Of a stretch of DNA of 64,000 bases, positions 51,903 to 64,000 are shown piece by piece. The translations under genes and the position numbers were made by a program. The notes below the pieces were generated by a model. It saw only the letters and a program-made list of their open reading frames with translations, searched no databases and was not told the origin of the DNA. How positions within the stretch are numbered: the stretch's first letter is position 1; each line of letters opens with the position of its first letter. Source of the stretch: Haemaphysalis longicornis (lineage: Eukaryota; Arthropoda; Arachnida; Ixodida; Ixodidae); the NCBI GenBank assembly GCA_013339765.2, contig CM023449.1, positions 18,003,130 to 18,067,129 on the forward strand, written 5' to 3'.

Positions 51903-52900
51903 AGGGGTCATGCAGACGAAATACAAGTTCGTTTTATTCGAAAGATTTAGTGTTTTCCAGTGCCCGCAGCGCTTTTCCAAAAGCAAACGATGACTTAGTC
52001 ACTGAGAAATTAATCGATGTCAGTTAATATTTTGATTCTCCTGCGAAATCGTGTATTTTTATGACGTCTGCAATGACATCACAAGAGCAGCTCTTCAAGC
52101 TAAACCTAGTGTGCTGCGGAGCCGTGTTTACCGTTAGTCAACCTAGATGGCGCCAACATACCGCGGCGGCCGTTTTACGCCTTTGGTTTGTTTTTGACCG
52201 TATTTGCACCTGGATTGTTTTTGTTTAGGTAGAAAATTATCGTTTCGTGAAACATGGTGTTCGCCCGACAAATATGGTAACGTCAGACACCGTCGCTTAC
52301 GCCAATAGCTGTGTCGTCTCAGACAACCCGAAGCACCACAGTTCTGTGCAGATAAAACAAACATAGTGAGCGCAGTACCAACAGCAGTACACAACGATAC
52401 TTCTAACTTATAAAACAGCGCTAGAAACAGGGCTACAGAAAGGGCACACAGACAGGCAGGCAGGGACAGCGCCCTGTTTGTGTGCCCTTTCTGTAGTCCT
52501 GTTTCTAGCGCTGATTTATAAGTTAGTTATGTACCAACTGGCCCGCCTTCAATCTGTGATACTTCTATGTTTACGTGTACTTTCGTAACTTCTACTGTTT
52601 ACCCCACCATTCTTACTGCTATAAAAACAATGTGCCCTAAATGTAAGCTAAAATAGCTCGTTCGGCAAACTTGCCTAAGTTGCGTTTGCTTTTGCCGGCC
52701 TCAGCTAATCGCAGGGCTGGCACATATGACATCATAGGTTCTGTTGCGGGAAATGAGTTAGTATATCGTATGGCAATTCTATTTTTTTCCTAATTATGTA
52801 GTTTATTTGAGCGATGTTTACTTTAAAAGTGATGTCAGTATGATTCTCACAAGGCAATCTTTCAAATGAAGCGAACTTGTGTTTTGTCTGCATGGCCTCT
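51903..52900. mobile_element. Non-autonomous TIR DNA element, copy 2, carrying a nested insertion
   Basis: The TIRs (aggggtcatgcagacgaaat left; acttgtgttttgtctgcatg then gcctct right) and the interior align with 810-1,645. TTAA flanks are eroded to TTGA and TTAG. The extra length relative to copy 1 is mainly the 152-bp insertion at 52,406-52,557. Confidence 0.6.
52396..52567. mobile_element. Fold-back insertion with 10-bp target duplication
   Basis: gatacttcta occurs at 52,396-52,405 and 52,558-52,567; copy 1 has one related site. The 152 bp between contain a long imperfect hairpin (acttataaaacagcgctaga ... tctagcgctgatttataagt) and then about 30 bp of unique sequence. No coding capacity. 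Confidence 0.6.
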
Positions 52901-52904
52901 TTAG

Positions 52905-53510
52905 GCATCCAGCTCATGTCTCGAGCGCCAAGCTTAAAACAGTAAAAAAAGGTTCCAACAGATGGCGCCCCCGCAGTGCGAACGAGGGAAAGTTGAATGA
53001 CATTCAGCAAACCTCTATTGCGTTTATCGCTGAAGGACCTAAACAGCTGGAGAACAGAGTGGTAGGTAGGTGGACGGGAAAGAGATGAGAGGCAGTTGCG
53101 GGGCAAAAGCGGTAGAAGACCATCGTCTTCCGACGGCATTTCCAGAGACGAGAGCAGATACGCGGGCCATTTTTTTAAAAGCTAAAGCTTCCCTAGTGGG
53201 ACCGATGGCGTTCTGGCAAAAAACTAAGGCATCTTCCCATAGACCGGTTAGTCGACCGAAAAACTCTGATAATATCTCTGTACACACGGCGCATGCGTGA
53301 AACCGGGCTTCCATTGTGTCAAAATGGTTACTTGAAAATAGCGCAAGAGGAGTGGTTCTAGATAAGAGAATACACGCATCGATCACGAAGGAGGACTACA
53401 ATAGTATACCATTGTCTAACAAACCACGTGTCGGTATACATTTAGATCGTTCGTAAATTCGTTTACTTCGTGCACGAAAAACGTCGCGTGGGTTCGTTCT
53501 TTGTTTGCGG
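52905..53510. other. No gene recognised
   Basis: Short frames on both strands, no domain. Confidence 0.45.
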
Positions 53511-53512
53511 TT

Positions 53513-53514
53513 GG

Positions 53515-53601
<87 letters not shown>

Positions 53602-53747
53602 AGGGTGTAACGCACCGACGTAACGCAGGCGATGAGGCGCGCCGTAGTCGAGGGCTCCGGATTAATTTTGACCACCTGGGGATCTTTAACGTTCGCCGAA
53701 ATCTGGTACACACAGGCGTTTTTTTGCTTTTCGCCTCCATCGGAAAA
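53513..53747 (-). mobile_element. 5'-truncated SINE with expanded (ATCA)n tail
   Basis: 53,603-53,747 matches, on the minus strand, the core of the 9.5-kb SINE (cgttaaagatccccaggtgg then tcaaaattaatccggagccc). The tRNA head is missing. It ends in about 88 bp of (TGAT)n on the plus strand (53,513-53,600), at the position of the (ATC)n tail of the 9.5-kb copy. Confidence 0.75.
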
Positions 53748-53871
53748 GGTTTGCGATTTGTGTCTTTGAAGGTTCGACGATCGGTCGGACGCACGTTCAG
53801 CGAAGGTTGGACGCACCTTTGACGCAGTTTTGGTTTGAGAAAGCCTTCGCGCTTCTCTCAACTTTCTTTAG

Positions 53872-54080
53872 GAAGGGATGGTGAAGTTTTTCCGGGGACT
53901 CTCGCTGCGACTTCGTCGAAGCTGCTTTCACCGCACTCACCTGTGCGAAAGGTGAAGCACGCTGCGAAAGTGTTCACGCGCCCAAGCCAAGGTCCCATTC
54001 GCGTTTCTTTTGATCGCGAAGCACGTCCAACGTGTGAGCTTCGGTTTTCTACGCAAAAAGCACACCCTCAACTACCTTAA
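53872..54080 (+). CDS. Exon-like open frame, unrecognised
   Basis: A pyrimidine-rich acceptor (caactttctttag) is followed by a frame entered in phase 1 that is open to TAA at 54,078-54,080. The peptide is basic (SPVRKVKHAAKVFTRP, then GPIRVSFDREARPTCELRF) with one Cys. No donor partner or family is recognised. The acceptor motif and composition are the only support. Confidence 0.15.
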
Positions 54081-54084
54081 CAGA

Positions 54085-55635
54085 GCTAACGGTCGAAATA
54101 AGTTCCAGAGTAAAACCACCGTGTCTGAGAGCGCTGCCGAAACAATGATTTTGATTATCCCTTAGCTGTTAAACATCCAGTTTGCATCACTGGGAAGTTT
54201 ATTATGCGTGCGCGTAGAAGTTTCAAACCAGTGGACTTGTCCCCCTTGAAATGCCAAGTCAACGGAGCGCGCGTGCGCAGTGCGGAACGTGTCGTCAGCG
54301 GCGGATCACGGCGCGCGGGCTCGGTGAGACATGTGCGCCGCCTGCAAAAGAACTATCGGCGCTTGGCGGAGGGAGCACAAAACGAAGCGAGCGCTCCACG
54401 GGGCAGCATGCATCAGCATGGACGAACCAGGGCCGTCAATCGACACCGAGGCCGAATGTTGAGAACGCCGTGCCGAGCCATAGCATCTACGGTGCCAGCA
54501 AGAACGTGACGGCCCTCTGCTTACGCATCGATAACGAATCTGCAACAGACCTTCCCAAACTTTTTTGTTTCCCCTTTTTGGGAGATTTTTTTTTACAAAC
54601 CTATGGAGCTTCGAACACTGGGAAAAACTTTATTATGGCATGGTTTGGAAAAATTTTACATGGTGCTACGGGGGTGTTTCCCATGAGCACAAAAGTCCTA
54701 TTTGCAAAATACAAGCCAAATTATCCACCAGGTGTTTCCTAAGTCCAGTCATCGCACTTTTATGAGGGACTGGAGATTAGTTTTTCGCTTACGGCTATTG
54801 AATAGAAATGGAGTATGCCTTGCTCGCAACAGGTGGTTTTCTTGCACGCGCAGTCTCTGATCTCAAAAACCATAGTTGAATTTCTCTTTTTTTTTAGCGG
54901 CGCGCACGTGCGCATCTAACAGCTCGTAAAATTGTACAGCCCAAGAAGCCTTTCAACTTCTTGTTTCTTGTGTGTTCGCGAATTCATCGTACATTCGGCC
55001 AAATTCGGCTACGCGCCTTATTTGTTTGGTTCAATTTTTCGAATTTGTCTTGGAGCAACTTTTCAGGAAATCGTTCGAGGCAATTCTATCGTCCGACTAC
55101 CTTCAAACCAATCAAACAGGACGCTCCACGATACAAAGCACCCGCTACTCTATAGCGAATGCAAAATCATTACAAATATGCTCGGGTTACGGTTGCCGCT
55201 ATAATGGCCCGGACTTATGGCGACTGCCGCGCCATTGGGTAAAGCAGCGGAGTTAGCGCGAAGTTCGGCTCCCTCTCATCATCCCCGCCATCCCTTTTCC
55301 TTTGTGTCTTCTTCTCTCTTCTCCTCTTTACTGGGACTGAGAGTTTCGGCCACTCTCCCTTGTAAGCTTTAGCTCCAGCGGTGCGGCGTGCCATGTTATG
55401 AACGGGGTGCATGTTTCATGCAAATAACCCCACAACAAGATTAATCGATCCAGCCATGTTGCCGCGAACCATGCATTCGGTTTGTTTATGCTTTACCCGA
55501 CCGGCTGCGCCGGGCTGTGTTATCTGTGTTATCTGTGTTATCTGTGGGCCAAGGGAAGCGCGCCTTTCATTCTTTATGCCGCACGTGTTATCTCCTTCGG
55601 CAGGGAGAGTGTATCGAACTAACGTCGCCAGCGTT
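54085..55635. other. No gene recognised
   Basis: A 163-codon plus frame (54,251-54,742) has no domain. tgttatctg is repeated three times at about 55,518-55,549. Confidence 0.4.
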
Positions 55636-55639
55636 CTTT

Positions 55640-58320
55640 GGTCTACAGTGTTTCATTTCATTTCATTTATTTGTTCCTTAAGGGCCCGAAGGCATTACAT
55701 AAGGGTGGGCAAATACATATAGGGAAGACAAAAAAAAAAGAAATAGTGACTGACATGCATCAGTCAGCACAACCAACAACAACAGCAACAAAACAAAAAA
55801 AAAGCAGATCAGAGAAAAATAATACCAAATTACCAAATACAAATGTTCAGTTATAAGAAGAAGAAAAAACACATAAAAAGAAAAGACAAGCGAGAGCAAT
55901 TGTGCAGGTTCCAACTAGTAAGGATCTATATTATGAATCAGCATTGATGTTCGGAGTAATGATAATGGTCGTCCAATTTTTTTCGAAAAGATGCGCGGTC
56001 AGTGCAGGATGCTATATTGTCGGGTAGCGAATTCCAAAGGGTTATTGCATTGGGAAAAAATGAACTTGTGAATGCCGATGTTCGACCGCGTAAGTGTGCT
56101 ATTGGCTGGGTGTGATTTAGGCACGCTGACGTGCGGTGGGATGGTTTTAGTAATTCATGCCTGGATTTTGGATGATAGTAGGCCCCATGAAGGAGGCATA
56201 AACGTGCGATATGACGGCGCGATAGCAGTGACGGAAGGGAAATGGACTGTTTTAAAGCTGTGACGCTGGTACCGGAGGAGTATTGGGAGGTGATAAAGCG
56301 AGCTGCACGATTTTGTATGGATTCTAGATTAGTGGTCAAATAGGCTTGGGATGGATGCCAGATTGATGGCGCGTATTCAAGTTTTGGTCTCACGAATGTT
56401 AGATAAGCAAGTTTTTTTTTATTTCTATGGCCGCGGATTTCAGATTTCGTCGGAGGTAACCAAGTGTCCTTGATGCTTCGGAACAAATTATGTCGATGTG
56501 TAATTCCCATGATAATGATGGTGTCATGTGAACGTTCGCCTAAGTATTTATACGGCGTTATAGAGCATATGGGAACAGCATTGATATTGTAAGCGTGGTG
56601 GGTGATGTAGCGTTTACGAGAGAATGAGATTAGTTTGCATTTCGATAGGTTAAGGGACATGAGCCAATTATTGCACCATAATGCGATAGTGTTAAGGTCA
56701 TCTTGTAGGGTGCTGTTATCGCCGGGGCTTTTAATTGCAGAGTAGAGGACACAATCGTCGGCAAAAATTCTTAGTTTACTTTTTATGTTAGTTGGCATAT
56801 CATTTATATTAATTAGAAATAAAAGTGGAGAGAGACTGGCGCCCTGTGGTACCCCCGATGTAACAGCTGTAAGCGGTGATTGGTTGTTATTGGCGAACGT
56901 GAATTGCATGCGTCCTGTAAGGAAGTCCTGAATCTAATTTATTATGTTTGTAGGTAAACCGAGGCAAGTTAATTTTGAGATTAGTTGGTTATGTGGGACG
57001 CGATCAAATGCCTTTGCAAAGTCTAAGAAAATGGCATCCATTTGAAGGTTGTTATCCATGTTAACTAGAATGTCGTGCGCAAACTCAGCGAGCTGTGTTT
57101 CGCACGAGTAAAATTTCCGAAATCCATGTTGATATGGGAAAAAGAAATTCATGCTTTCCAGATGATTCATGACATGAGATGCTATTATGTGCTCGAGAAG
57201 CTTGGACGATATGCATGTAAGAGAAATAGGGCGATAATTAGCTGGCGAAGAGCGATTGCCTGATTTAAAGACGGGAGTTATTTTTGCTTTTTTCCAGTCG
57301 TCTGGAACCTGGCCTGTGCGCACGGATTGATCAAATATTAGACATAGGATTTCACTTGAGACGAGGATAGTATTTTTTAGTAACTTACTGTTAATCTCGT
57401 CGCAACCGGCAGATGATGTTAGTTTCAGTGCACTAATTAATTCGGCTATACCTTTAGGACTAAATTTAATGTCGGGTTGTGCACTGGATGGCGTGTATGG
57501 TTGAGCTGTGATGGGTGCGGTGTTAACGGGAGTGAACACAGATGTGAAGTAGTCGTTGAGAAATGTAGCACATTTGTCACTGTCTATAGGTTCACCATCC
57601 GTGTTTGTGAGTTCAAGTTGATTAGTCTTCGACTTGGGGGACAGTAAGCGCCAGAACTTGTTGGATTAGATTTCAGTATGGACAGTAGGTCTGTAGAAAG
57701 GAATTTATTTTTGGCATCTGCTATTTCTTTCATGTATTGAGTCGCGCATGACTGGTAATGGTCCCACGCTAGTGGCTCATTTTTTGCTTTGGCTGATCGG
57801 TAGAGGCGTTTTTTTCTATTCCGAAGGCGTTTTAGGCAGTTATTAAACTATGGGTTATTAGAATCAGATTTCACAAGTAGGCAAGGAATAAATTTATTTT
57901 TTAAGTTTAATAGTTCATTTTTGTACAATTCCCAGTTCGCATTAGGAGTGCGTGTTTCGTAGGTTTTACAGAAGGAAGAATAAAATCGCATAAGGTCATT
58001 GTTAATGGCGTCGTAATTACCACGCTTGTAGTTGGTAATCAGTTTGGTGCTAGGGGATCGTCTTGCAAACGGAAGGGCTATGGAGATGTCGAGCAGACTG
58101 TGGTCACTAATTCGGGGCAAAACGTTTACACTTTTAATGTCATCAGGGCAGGTGGTTAGTAACAGATCGAGTGTGTTGTTGCCCCGTGTTGGGCATGATA
58201 TAACTTGGTGAAGGTTAAAGTCTAAAGCAAGATTAATAAATTAGTTGGCTTCATTAGTAGTGGTTCTGTTCGGTGTTCTGGATATAAATCGACGGTTCGA
58301 CAAACACTCGCGCCAAAAGA
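55640..58320 (-). mobile_element. L2/CR1-type LINE, nearly complete reverse transcriptase, 5' truncated in the endonuclease
   Basis: On the minus strand, from the 5' side: the endonuclease end (RRFISRTPNRTTTNEA, LALDFNLHQVISCPTRGN, RISDHSLLDISIALPF with the catalytic D-H), a linker, the reverse transcriptase, an A-rich 3' UTR, and the tail aaataaatgaaatgaaatga. No RNase H domain, consistent with L2/CR1 rather than I. The damage seen is modest: a frameshift in the linker near 57,660, one TAG at about 56,934, plus the missing endonuclease N-terminus. Confidence 0.8.
55938..57640 (-). pseudogene. LINE reverse transcriptase ORF with a premature TAG
   Basis: Ordered motifs are LTSSAGCDEINSKLLK, WKKAKITPVFKSGNRS, NYRPISLTCISSKLLEHII, QHGFRKFYSCETQLAEF, DAIFLDFAKAFDRVPH (first catalytic Asp), SGVPQGASLSPLLF, FADDCVLYS (catalytic Asp pair), NLSKCKLISFSR, then a thumb/tail with FVRPKLEYAPSIWHP, IQNRAARFI, FFPNAITLWNSLPDNI. 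A single TAG interrupts NIIN*IQDFLTGR, where Trp is usual. In life it would copy element RNA onto nicked DNA. This copy cannot make a full-length protein. Confidence 0.75.
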
Positions 58321-58329
58321 TAAACGCCC

Positions 58330-59320
58330 GCAGATCAGACGCCGCGGTATTCGATTCGCCGACACCAGTCTGCGCACGTCACTTTGTTGACTGCTGTTTC
58401 GCCGCCTTTGTATTCTCTGAGTTGTTAGGGGAGCACAAGTTTGCTCCAGTAAACTTGTTTTCCTTGAAGACAACTGCGTCGTCTTTGGCTTCGTGACAGC
58501 ATATCCAAATCAACCAGCACACGTCGTCTGCGTTGTTAACGCGGCCGGTCAGGAAATGACAGCTATGAATGTACGTACAACCTCCACAGAAGCTGCAGAG
58601 GAAGTTGCGACTGCCCTGGCTGCCACGACAGGCAAGGACTTTATAACTATACTGACTCGCAAGCGGCATGTCGAAGTTATCAGCGGGGGCGCATCTCTAC
58701 ACTAGCACTGACCATTCTGACAAGCAGTGCAGAGCTACCTGAGATGGAAATCGTCTGGGTTCCTGGGCATGAATGCATCGACGGTAATGAGGCGGCTCGC
58801 ACCGCTGCCCGGCGTACATACACCGGGCCATTACCCGAGACGGAATTCTCTCCGCTGACATCAAAACGGACCCACTCTCCGGTATTCAGACGTCCTGGAA
58901 CATTATATATAGGCTTGACAGAAGAAAATTCCCACCACCTCATCCTCGGTTAACCAGAGAAGAAGCAATCGCTCGGTGATTGGCGATTGTAGACATGTTG
59001 CTATCCCCACAGCGCCCTCCTCTATTCTGTCTACCCCACTCAGGGTCCCTCCCTTTGCAATTTCCGTCCAACGTCCGGCACCTTGTACCACAAAGTATGG
59101 GCGTGCCAACAAACTTCAAATCTACCCCCAATCCCCTTCCCATCTCTTGAGCAGTGGATGGCTCGTTTGGTCGATCCGGACCATGGTCACCATTAAGAAC
59201 TGGTAAAGAGGGAGGGCCTGGACGGCAAGTCGCAGCCTGGGTATCCCGGATTAGGAATGCCTTCCACCGGGCGAGTTCCCTGCCATCAGAACTTACGCCC
59301 AATAAATGTTTGTTCTCCTC
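58330..59320 (+). mobile_element. I-type LINE 3' fragment adjoining the L2 LINE
   Basis: Plus frames read MNVRTTSTEAAEEVATALAA (RNase H), EIVWVPGHECIDGNEAA and, after stops and frame changes, EEAIA and AAWVSRIRNAFHRASSLPS. It ends with cccaataaatgtttgttctc and a CTC-rich run. The last 80 bp align with the LINE end at 23,875. The first part (58,330-58,490) is unassigned. The opposed L2 element is intact up to about here, so this fragment may mark an insertion or deletion breakpoint. Confidence 0.6.
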
Positions 59321-59324
59321 CTCC

Positions 59325-59635
59325 TCTCCTACTTGTAGGATACCCGTGCAATAGCCGTAACGCTGAGCCTTACAAGGCGCCATGCAAAGTCAAATTCAGT
59401 GTACGTAAAGCTGCGGGCTGCCCGCTGACGATGTTAGAGTACAAAGCGTATCGTTAGGCTTAACGTCACTCTATCCCATACCCACATTCGCATAGGCGAG
59501 GACATAAGACATTTATTTCGTTTGTTTTATCTACTTCCTTATTGTATACCGCAGACCATTGAACATCCATGCAGGGTGGATATTTACACAGTAATCGAAG
59601 CAAGGAATACAATGCGAACACGAATACAGTGAAGT
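59325..59635. other. No gene seen
   Basis: Short frames without support. Confidence 0.5.
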
Positions 59636-59639
59636 AATA

Positions 59640-59780
59640 TAAAACATCATTGCGGACGGTATATGGGTTCTGTCAGGGAATTATATTCAGCTATTGTACG
59701 AGGAAAGAAATTTAAATGTCTCAGTTCCAGCGAAAAAAATTCGGCCACATTTGCAAATGAGATGCGAATACTCAGGAAAC
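59640..59780 (-). pseudogene. Short LINE reverse-transcriptase C-terminal relic
   Basis: The minus frame reads LRHLNFFPRTIAEYNSLTEP, like the FFPRTI..WN.LP block at the C-terminus of L2/RTE reverse transcriptases. Isolated. Confidence 0.35.
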
Positions 59781-60019
59781 AGCGGAGCTGGGGGTCTTCA
59801 CCTTTAACTTGGCTTTTCATACGTCTGCCACATTTCTTAAGAAAAATATGGCTAAAAATGAAGCTTTCTTCATGCAAACTGAGTCAAGTCGAAGTCCACA
59901 ATCCACCCTCCTAAAGTCCAAATTCCAAACCGCCAAAGTCCGAAGTTAAAGTCCATTGCAACTCACCCAAAGTTCGAAGCCTACGCCCGCGCTACGAACC
60001 CAAAGGAAATACTGTGCGC

Positions 60020-60440
60020 CCCGAATGCGATAATAGCACAATTGGATAGACGCCGGTGTCATGGTTTCATAACGCACGGGACGCAGGTTCGATTCCGAAC
60101 ACGGGAAGCGTTTTGTAGCGTGAGCTACACTTCCCGAGGTTGAGCAGTTTCGCGTGGCTTCTGGAGAGCCGTGCTGCGCATGCGCGAGGAGCAGTGACGT
60201 CACACGGCGCACAGACCGTTGCTCGCTGCCCAGCCTCTCCCACACACCCGACGCGCCCAGCGTCTTCGCCGACAGCCGTTCCGCACGCCCACTTGATGAC
60301 CATGCGAGGGGTGGCCGGGTGTGGAACCAGCTTAGCTCCAGGGCGATCGGTGACGCTGCGCCGGAGCCGCTGGATAAATATACGTGTGTCGCATAATGCG
60401 TATACCGTGTGTCTGTCATTGAAGCAGCAGTAAGCATGAT
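60020..60440 (+). repeat. tRNA-like head with unassigned body, possible SINE
   Basis: tagcacaattggatagacgc (D-arm-like) and a perfect B box, ggttcgattcc (60,086-60,096), lie about 40 bp apart, as in tRNA-derived promoters. The following GC-rich body has no second copy in this window and no simple tail, so the SINE call is tentative. Confidence 0.35.
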
Positions 60441-60688
60441 AATCACGCTAATCCTAGACAACCAGGAAAGCCAAGAATAACCAGCTGAACCTTAGCTCAC
60501 GCTAAATATATCCTGGCGTAGCCGAGCTAAGCCACTGCTAATTTTTTTTTTCTTTTGGCGCACTCCCAACAGCTGCTCGTGGGCGTTTGCCCCCTCGCCA
60601 CTTTTTCTCACACGTCTTGGCCTAGAATTTTCCTCCTTTGCACTTCGCGGAGCTGAATTCCCTGTTAACAATCCACACGGACAGAAGA
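60440..60688. other. No gene seen
   Basis: Short frames and a T-rich tract at about 60,540. Confidence 0.5.
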
Positions 60689-61009
60689 AAGCCTAAAGGG
60701 GTACTGACACCAATTTTCGGTGTTAATATAGTTACACAGTTCGCTTCCTTTACCTAGCAGAATACCCTTGCTGAAATAGAAGCGGCCTGCGACGTTTGGT
60801 ACATACTTAAATTTGATCTCATTCATCACGCCGACGGAACAACCTGCGGTTTGGCGGGCAGCAAATGGACATCGGCATGACATCAGCCCGAAGCCGCGAA
60901 AAGAAGTGACGTCGCCTTTTGCCTCCAACGATCGTCAGAAACACGTGATGTCACTTCACACACGCGCCCCAGCGAGTGGCGACTGTATGCTGGCACGTTC
61001 ATGAACTGA

Positions 61010-62590
<1,581 letters not shown>

Positions 62591-63024
62591 TTCCACACGC
62601 AGAACAGGAGCCCATAATATAGCCTAAAATCGCAATAGAAGTCGCCATCAGGACTTTTATTGAAAGCGGTAAGCAAATTTCCACCGCAATGGTAGGCCTA
62701 ACGCCTTCAGGCAGCTCAGCCGCCCACTGCGGCTGCGGCGGCGGCGCGGTCGAAACAACGTTCCCACCGGCCTCCGCAGTATTTTGACGTCCGCACAAAG
62801 CGGTGAAGTCATGCCGGTATTCTGTCATATGCGCCTTTCGGGATGAAAGCGCGAGAATTTGAAACAAACGATTTTCAGGCCGTTCAATGTAGGTAATTAT
62901 CGTGCGCTGAAGTATTTAAGATTCTGTTTCGGGTTCTCCAGGCCATTAAACATCTACAAAAGCAATAAAAATGGAATGTAAAATTTTGGTATCAATACTC
63001 CTTTAAACAGCATCGCTGTTAATG

Positions 63025-63560
63025 CAGTCAACACTCGATCTTACAAAACCCGATCTACTAAACCAATTCCGATTACCCCGCAGGTGCCGATACAGCTCCA
63101 TTTTTTTATGAACTCGGAACTAACGAAATAGATTCAGCGCCATTTCCCGATTTAACGAAGTGTTTCGAGAAAGAGACACATTTATAAAATGTCCAATTTC
63201 GAGGTTGTTCCGCCAGAACGCCACGAAGATAATTGCGCCTCGTCAGAAAAAAAAGACAAGCCATCTAGTATTGTTTTTATGAAGCTCCACAAGACAAACT
63301 CAGCAGTCCCAAGGCCACAGGCCACGGCGTGCCGGCATGCGCGTGCTGGTGGCCTTTCCTTTCCTTGTTTACAATAAATTCATTCATTCATTCATGCGCG
63401 CTTTCCACAATCTTGAACGGAAAGGACGTCACCATCCATGCCACTTCGTCTGTAATTGCGTCGAAGAAAAATAACCTCAAGACCACCCCACACGAGGAGT
63501 TGAAGAAAGCCCTATTTACTTGGTTCAAGGAAGCGAGAGCCAAGAAAGTTGCAAGAAAGA
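63025..63560 (+). pseudogene. Tigger/pogo-like element, N-terminal relic, with a nested retroposon end
   Basis: gcagtcaacactcgatctta (63,026) and gatttaacgaagtgtttcga resemble Tigger ends and leaders. A frame at 63,420-63,560 reads KTTPHEELKKALFTWFKEAR, like the CENP-B-type helix-turn-helix region of Tigger transposases. Between them lies a retroposon-like end (aataaattcattcattcatt, 63,374-63,395). Pieces only. Confidence 0.4.
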
Positions 63561-63830
63561 AAGAATGGACCTTTTCAAAGTAGCGATCTGCACAACTGTG
63601 GGCTGGTGGTCCGTTGTTCTTATCCAGTACTTGCTGGAAGCAAACCCCACAAACACAGCTTCCAAACTCATTGAGTATTGGCATGACTCTTCCGCTCGCT
63701 ACCAAAGGCTGCACTGGCATGTTTGTGCCTAGCTAATGGAAGCTGTGATGTCGAGGGAACTTTCTCCCAGCTGAGATACGTTCAATTATCGGACAGATCT
63801 CGAGTGGAGGCCGACATGTTCCGCATGCAG
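63560..63830 (+). pseudogene. hAT-like transposase C-terminal relic
   Basis: Frames read DLFKVAICTTVGWWSVVL, LLEANPTNTASKLIEYWHDS, then after a frame change NGSCDVEGTFSQLRYVQ. The pattern 'WW ... A..... vE..FS.lr' resembles the hAT C-terminal dimerisation domain. It aligns with 51,475-51,650. 63,830-64,000 is then T- and G-rich non-coding sequence. Confidence 0.4.
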
Positions 63831-64000
63831 ATGTTAGGGTTGTTCGTTGTCGGGGTTTTTGTATTTTTAAACTCGGGGAATAAATATCGGGAGCTTTTTT
63901 TCCAAACTAATAATCGGGAACAAATCGAGATTGTTTTTTTTTGTGAAACCATCCCGAAATTTGGGTTTTTGGGGGGGTTAACTATACACATGCACTAAGT

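Overview
The window is eukaryotic, most likely from a hard tick (Ixodida). It has no operons, no ribosome-binding sites and no continuous genes. It is a dense mosaic of degraded retrotransposons, tRNA-derived SINEs, DNA-transposon relics and long microsatellites. The clade call is an inference from the combination of I-type LINEs with RNase H, L2/CR1-type LINEs, and SINEs whose conserved core contains 'AAGATCCCCAGGTGGTCAAA'. No single diagnostic gene proves it.

Layout. 0.5-2.25 kb: an old dispersed repeat split by a TIR element; a second, uninterrupted copy lies at 6.74-7.21 kb. 6.4 kb: (CT)n. 7.5-8.35 kb: pogo/Tigger relic. 9.47-9.74 kb: SINE with a perfect 15-bp target duplication, followed by (TA)n. 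10.9-13.7 kb: three unrecognised, exon-like open frames. 13.8-14.85 kb: 3' end of an I-type LINE (-). 19.8 kb: exon-like frame (-). 22.3-23.1 kb: another I-type LINE end (+); 23.87 kb: a further LINE tail with (CT)n. 27.1 kb: SINE; 27.6-27.95 kb: transposase relic and a composite tetranucleotide repeat. 29.7-30.2 kb: the best host-gene candidate. 30.3-31.1 kb: L2 LINE end (-). 32.2-32.9 kb: DDE transposase relic, cut by an I-type LINE 5' half with gag-like ORF1 and endonuclease (32.9-35.7 kb). 35.7-37.6 kb: (TA)n-bounded cluster of about 460-bp units carrying a tRNA-like sequence, including a perfect 394-bp palindrome. 39.3-39.9 kb: reverse transcriptase relic (-). 42.2-42.9 kb: TIR element. 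43.39-49.41 kb: a tetranucleotide array of about 6 kb, (GGAT) to (GGCT) to (GGAT) to (GGGT)/(GGAC), abutting LINE RNase H sequence (49.4-49.9 kb, -). 51.3-52.9 kb: hAT-like relic and TIR element. 53.5-53.75 kb: SINE with (TGAT)n. 55.6-58.3 kb: long L2-type LINE (-), adjoined by an I-type LINE end (58.5-59.3 kb, +). 60.7-63.0 kb: TIR element split by an L2 LINE with (TTTA)n. 63.0-64.0 kb: Tigger and hAT relics.

The only locus that assembles into a convincing host gene is at 29,711-30,186 (+). It has two exons: a signal-peptide exon ending in phase 1 at GTAAGT, a 209-bp intron, then an exon encoding a six-cysteine secreted peptide of 88 residues in total. Everything else is repeats, or isolated open frames whose status cannot be settled from sequence alone. 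The very long open frames across 43.3-49.5 kb are artefacts of a 4-bp repeat with no stop codon in any frame.
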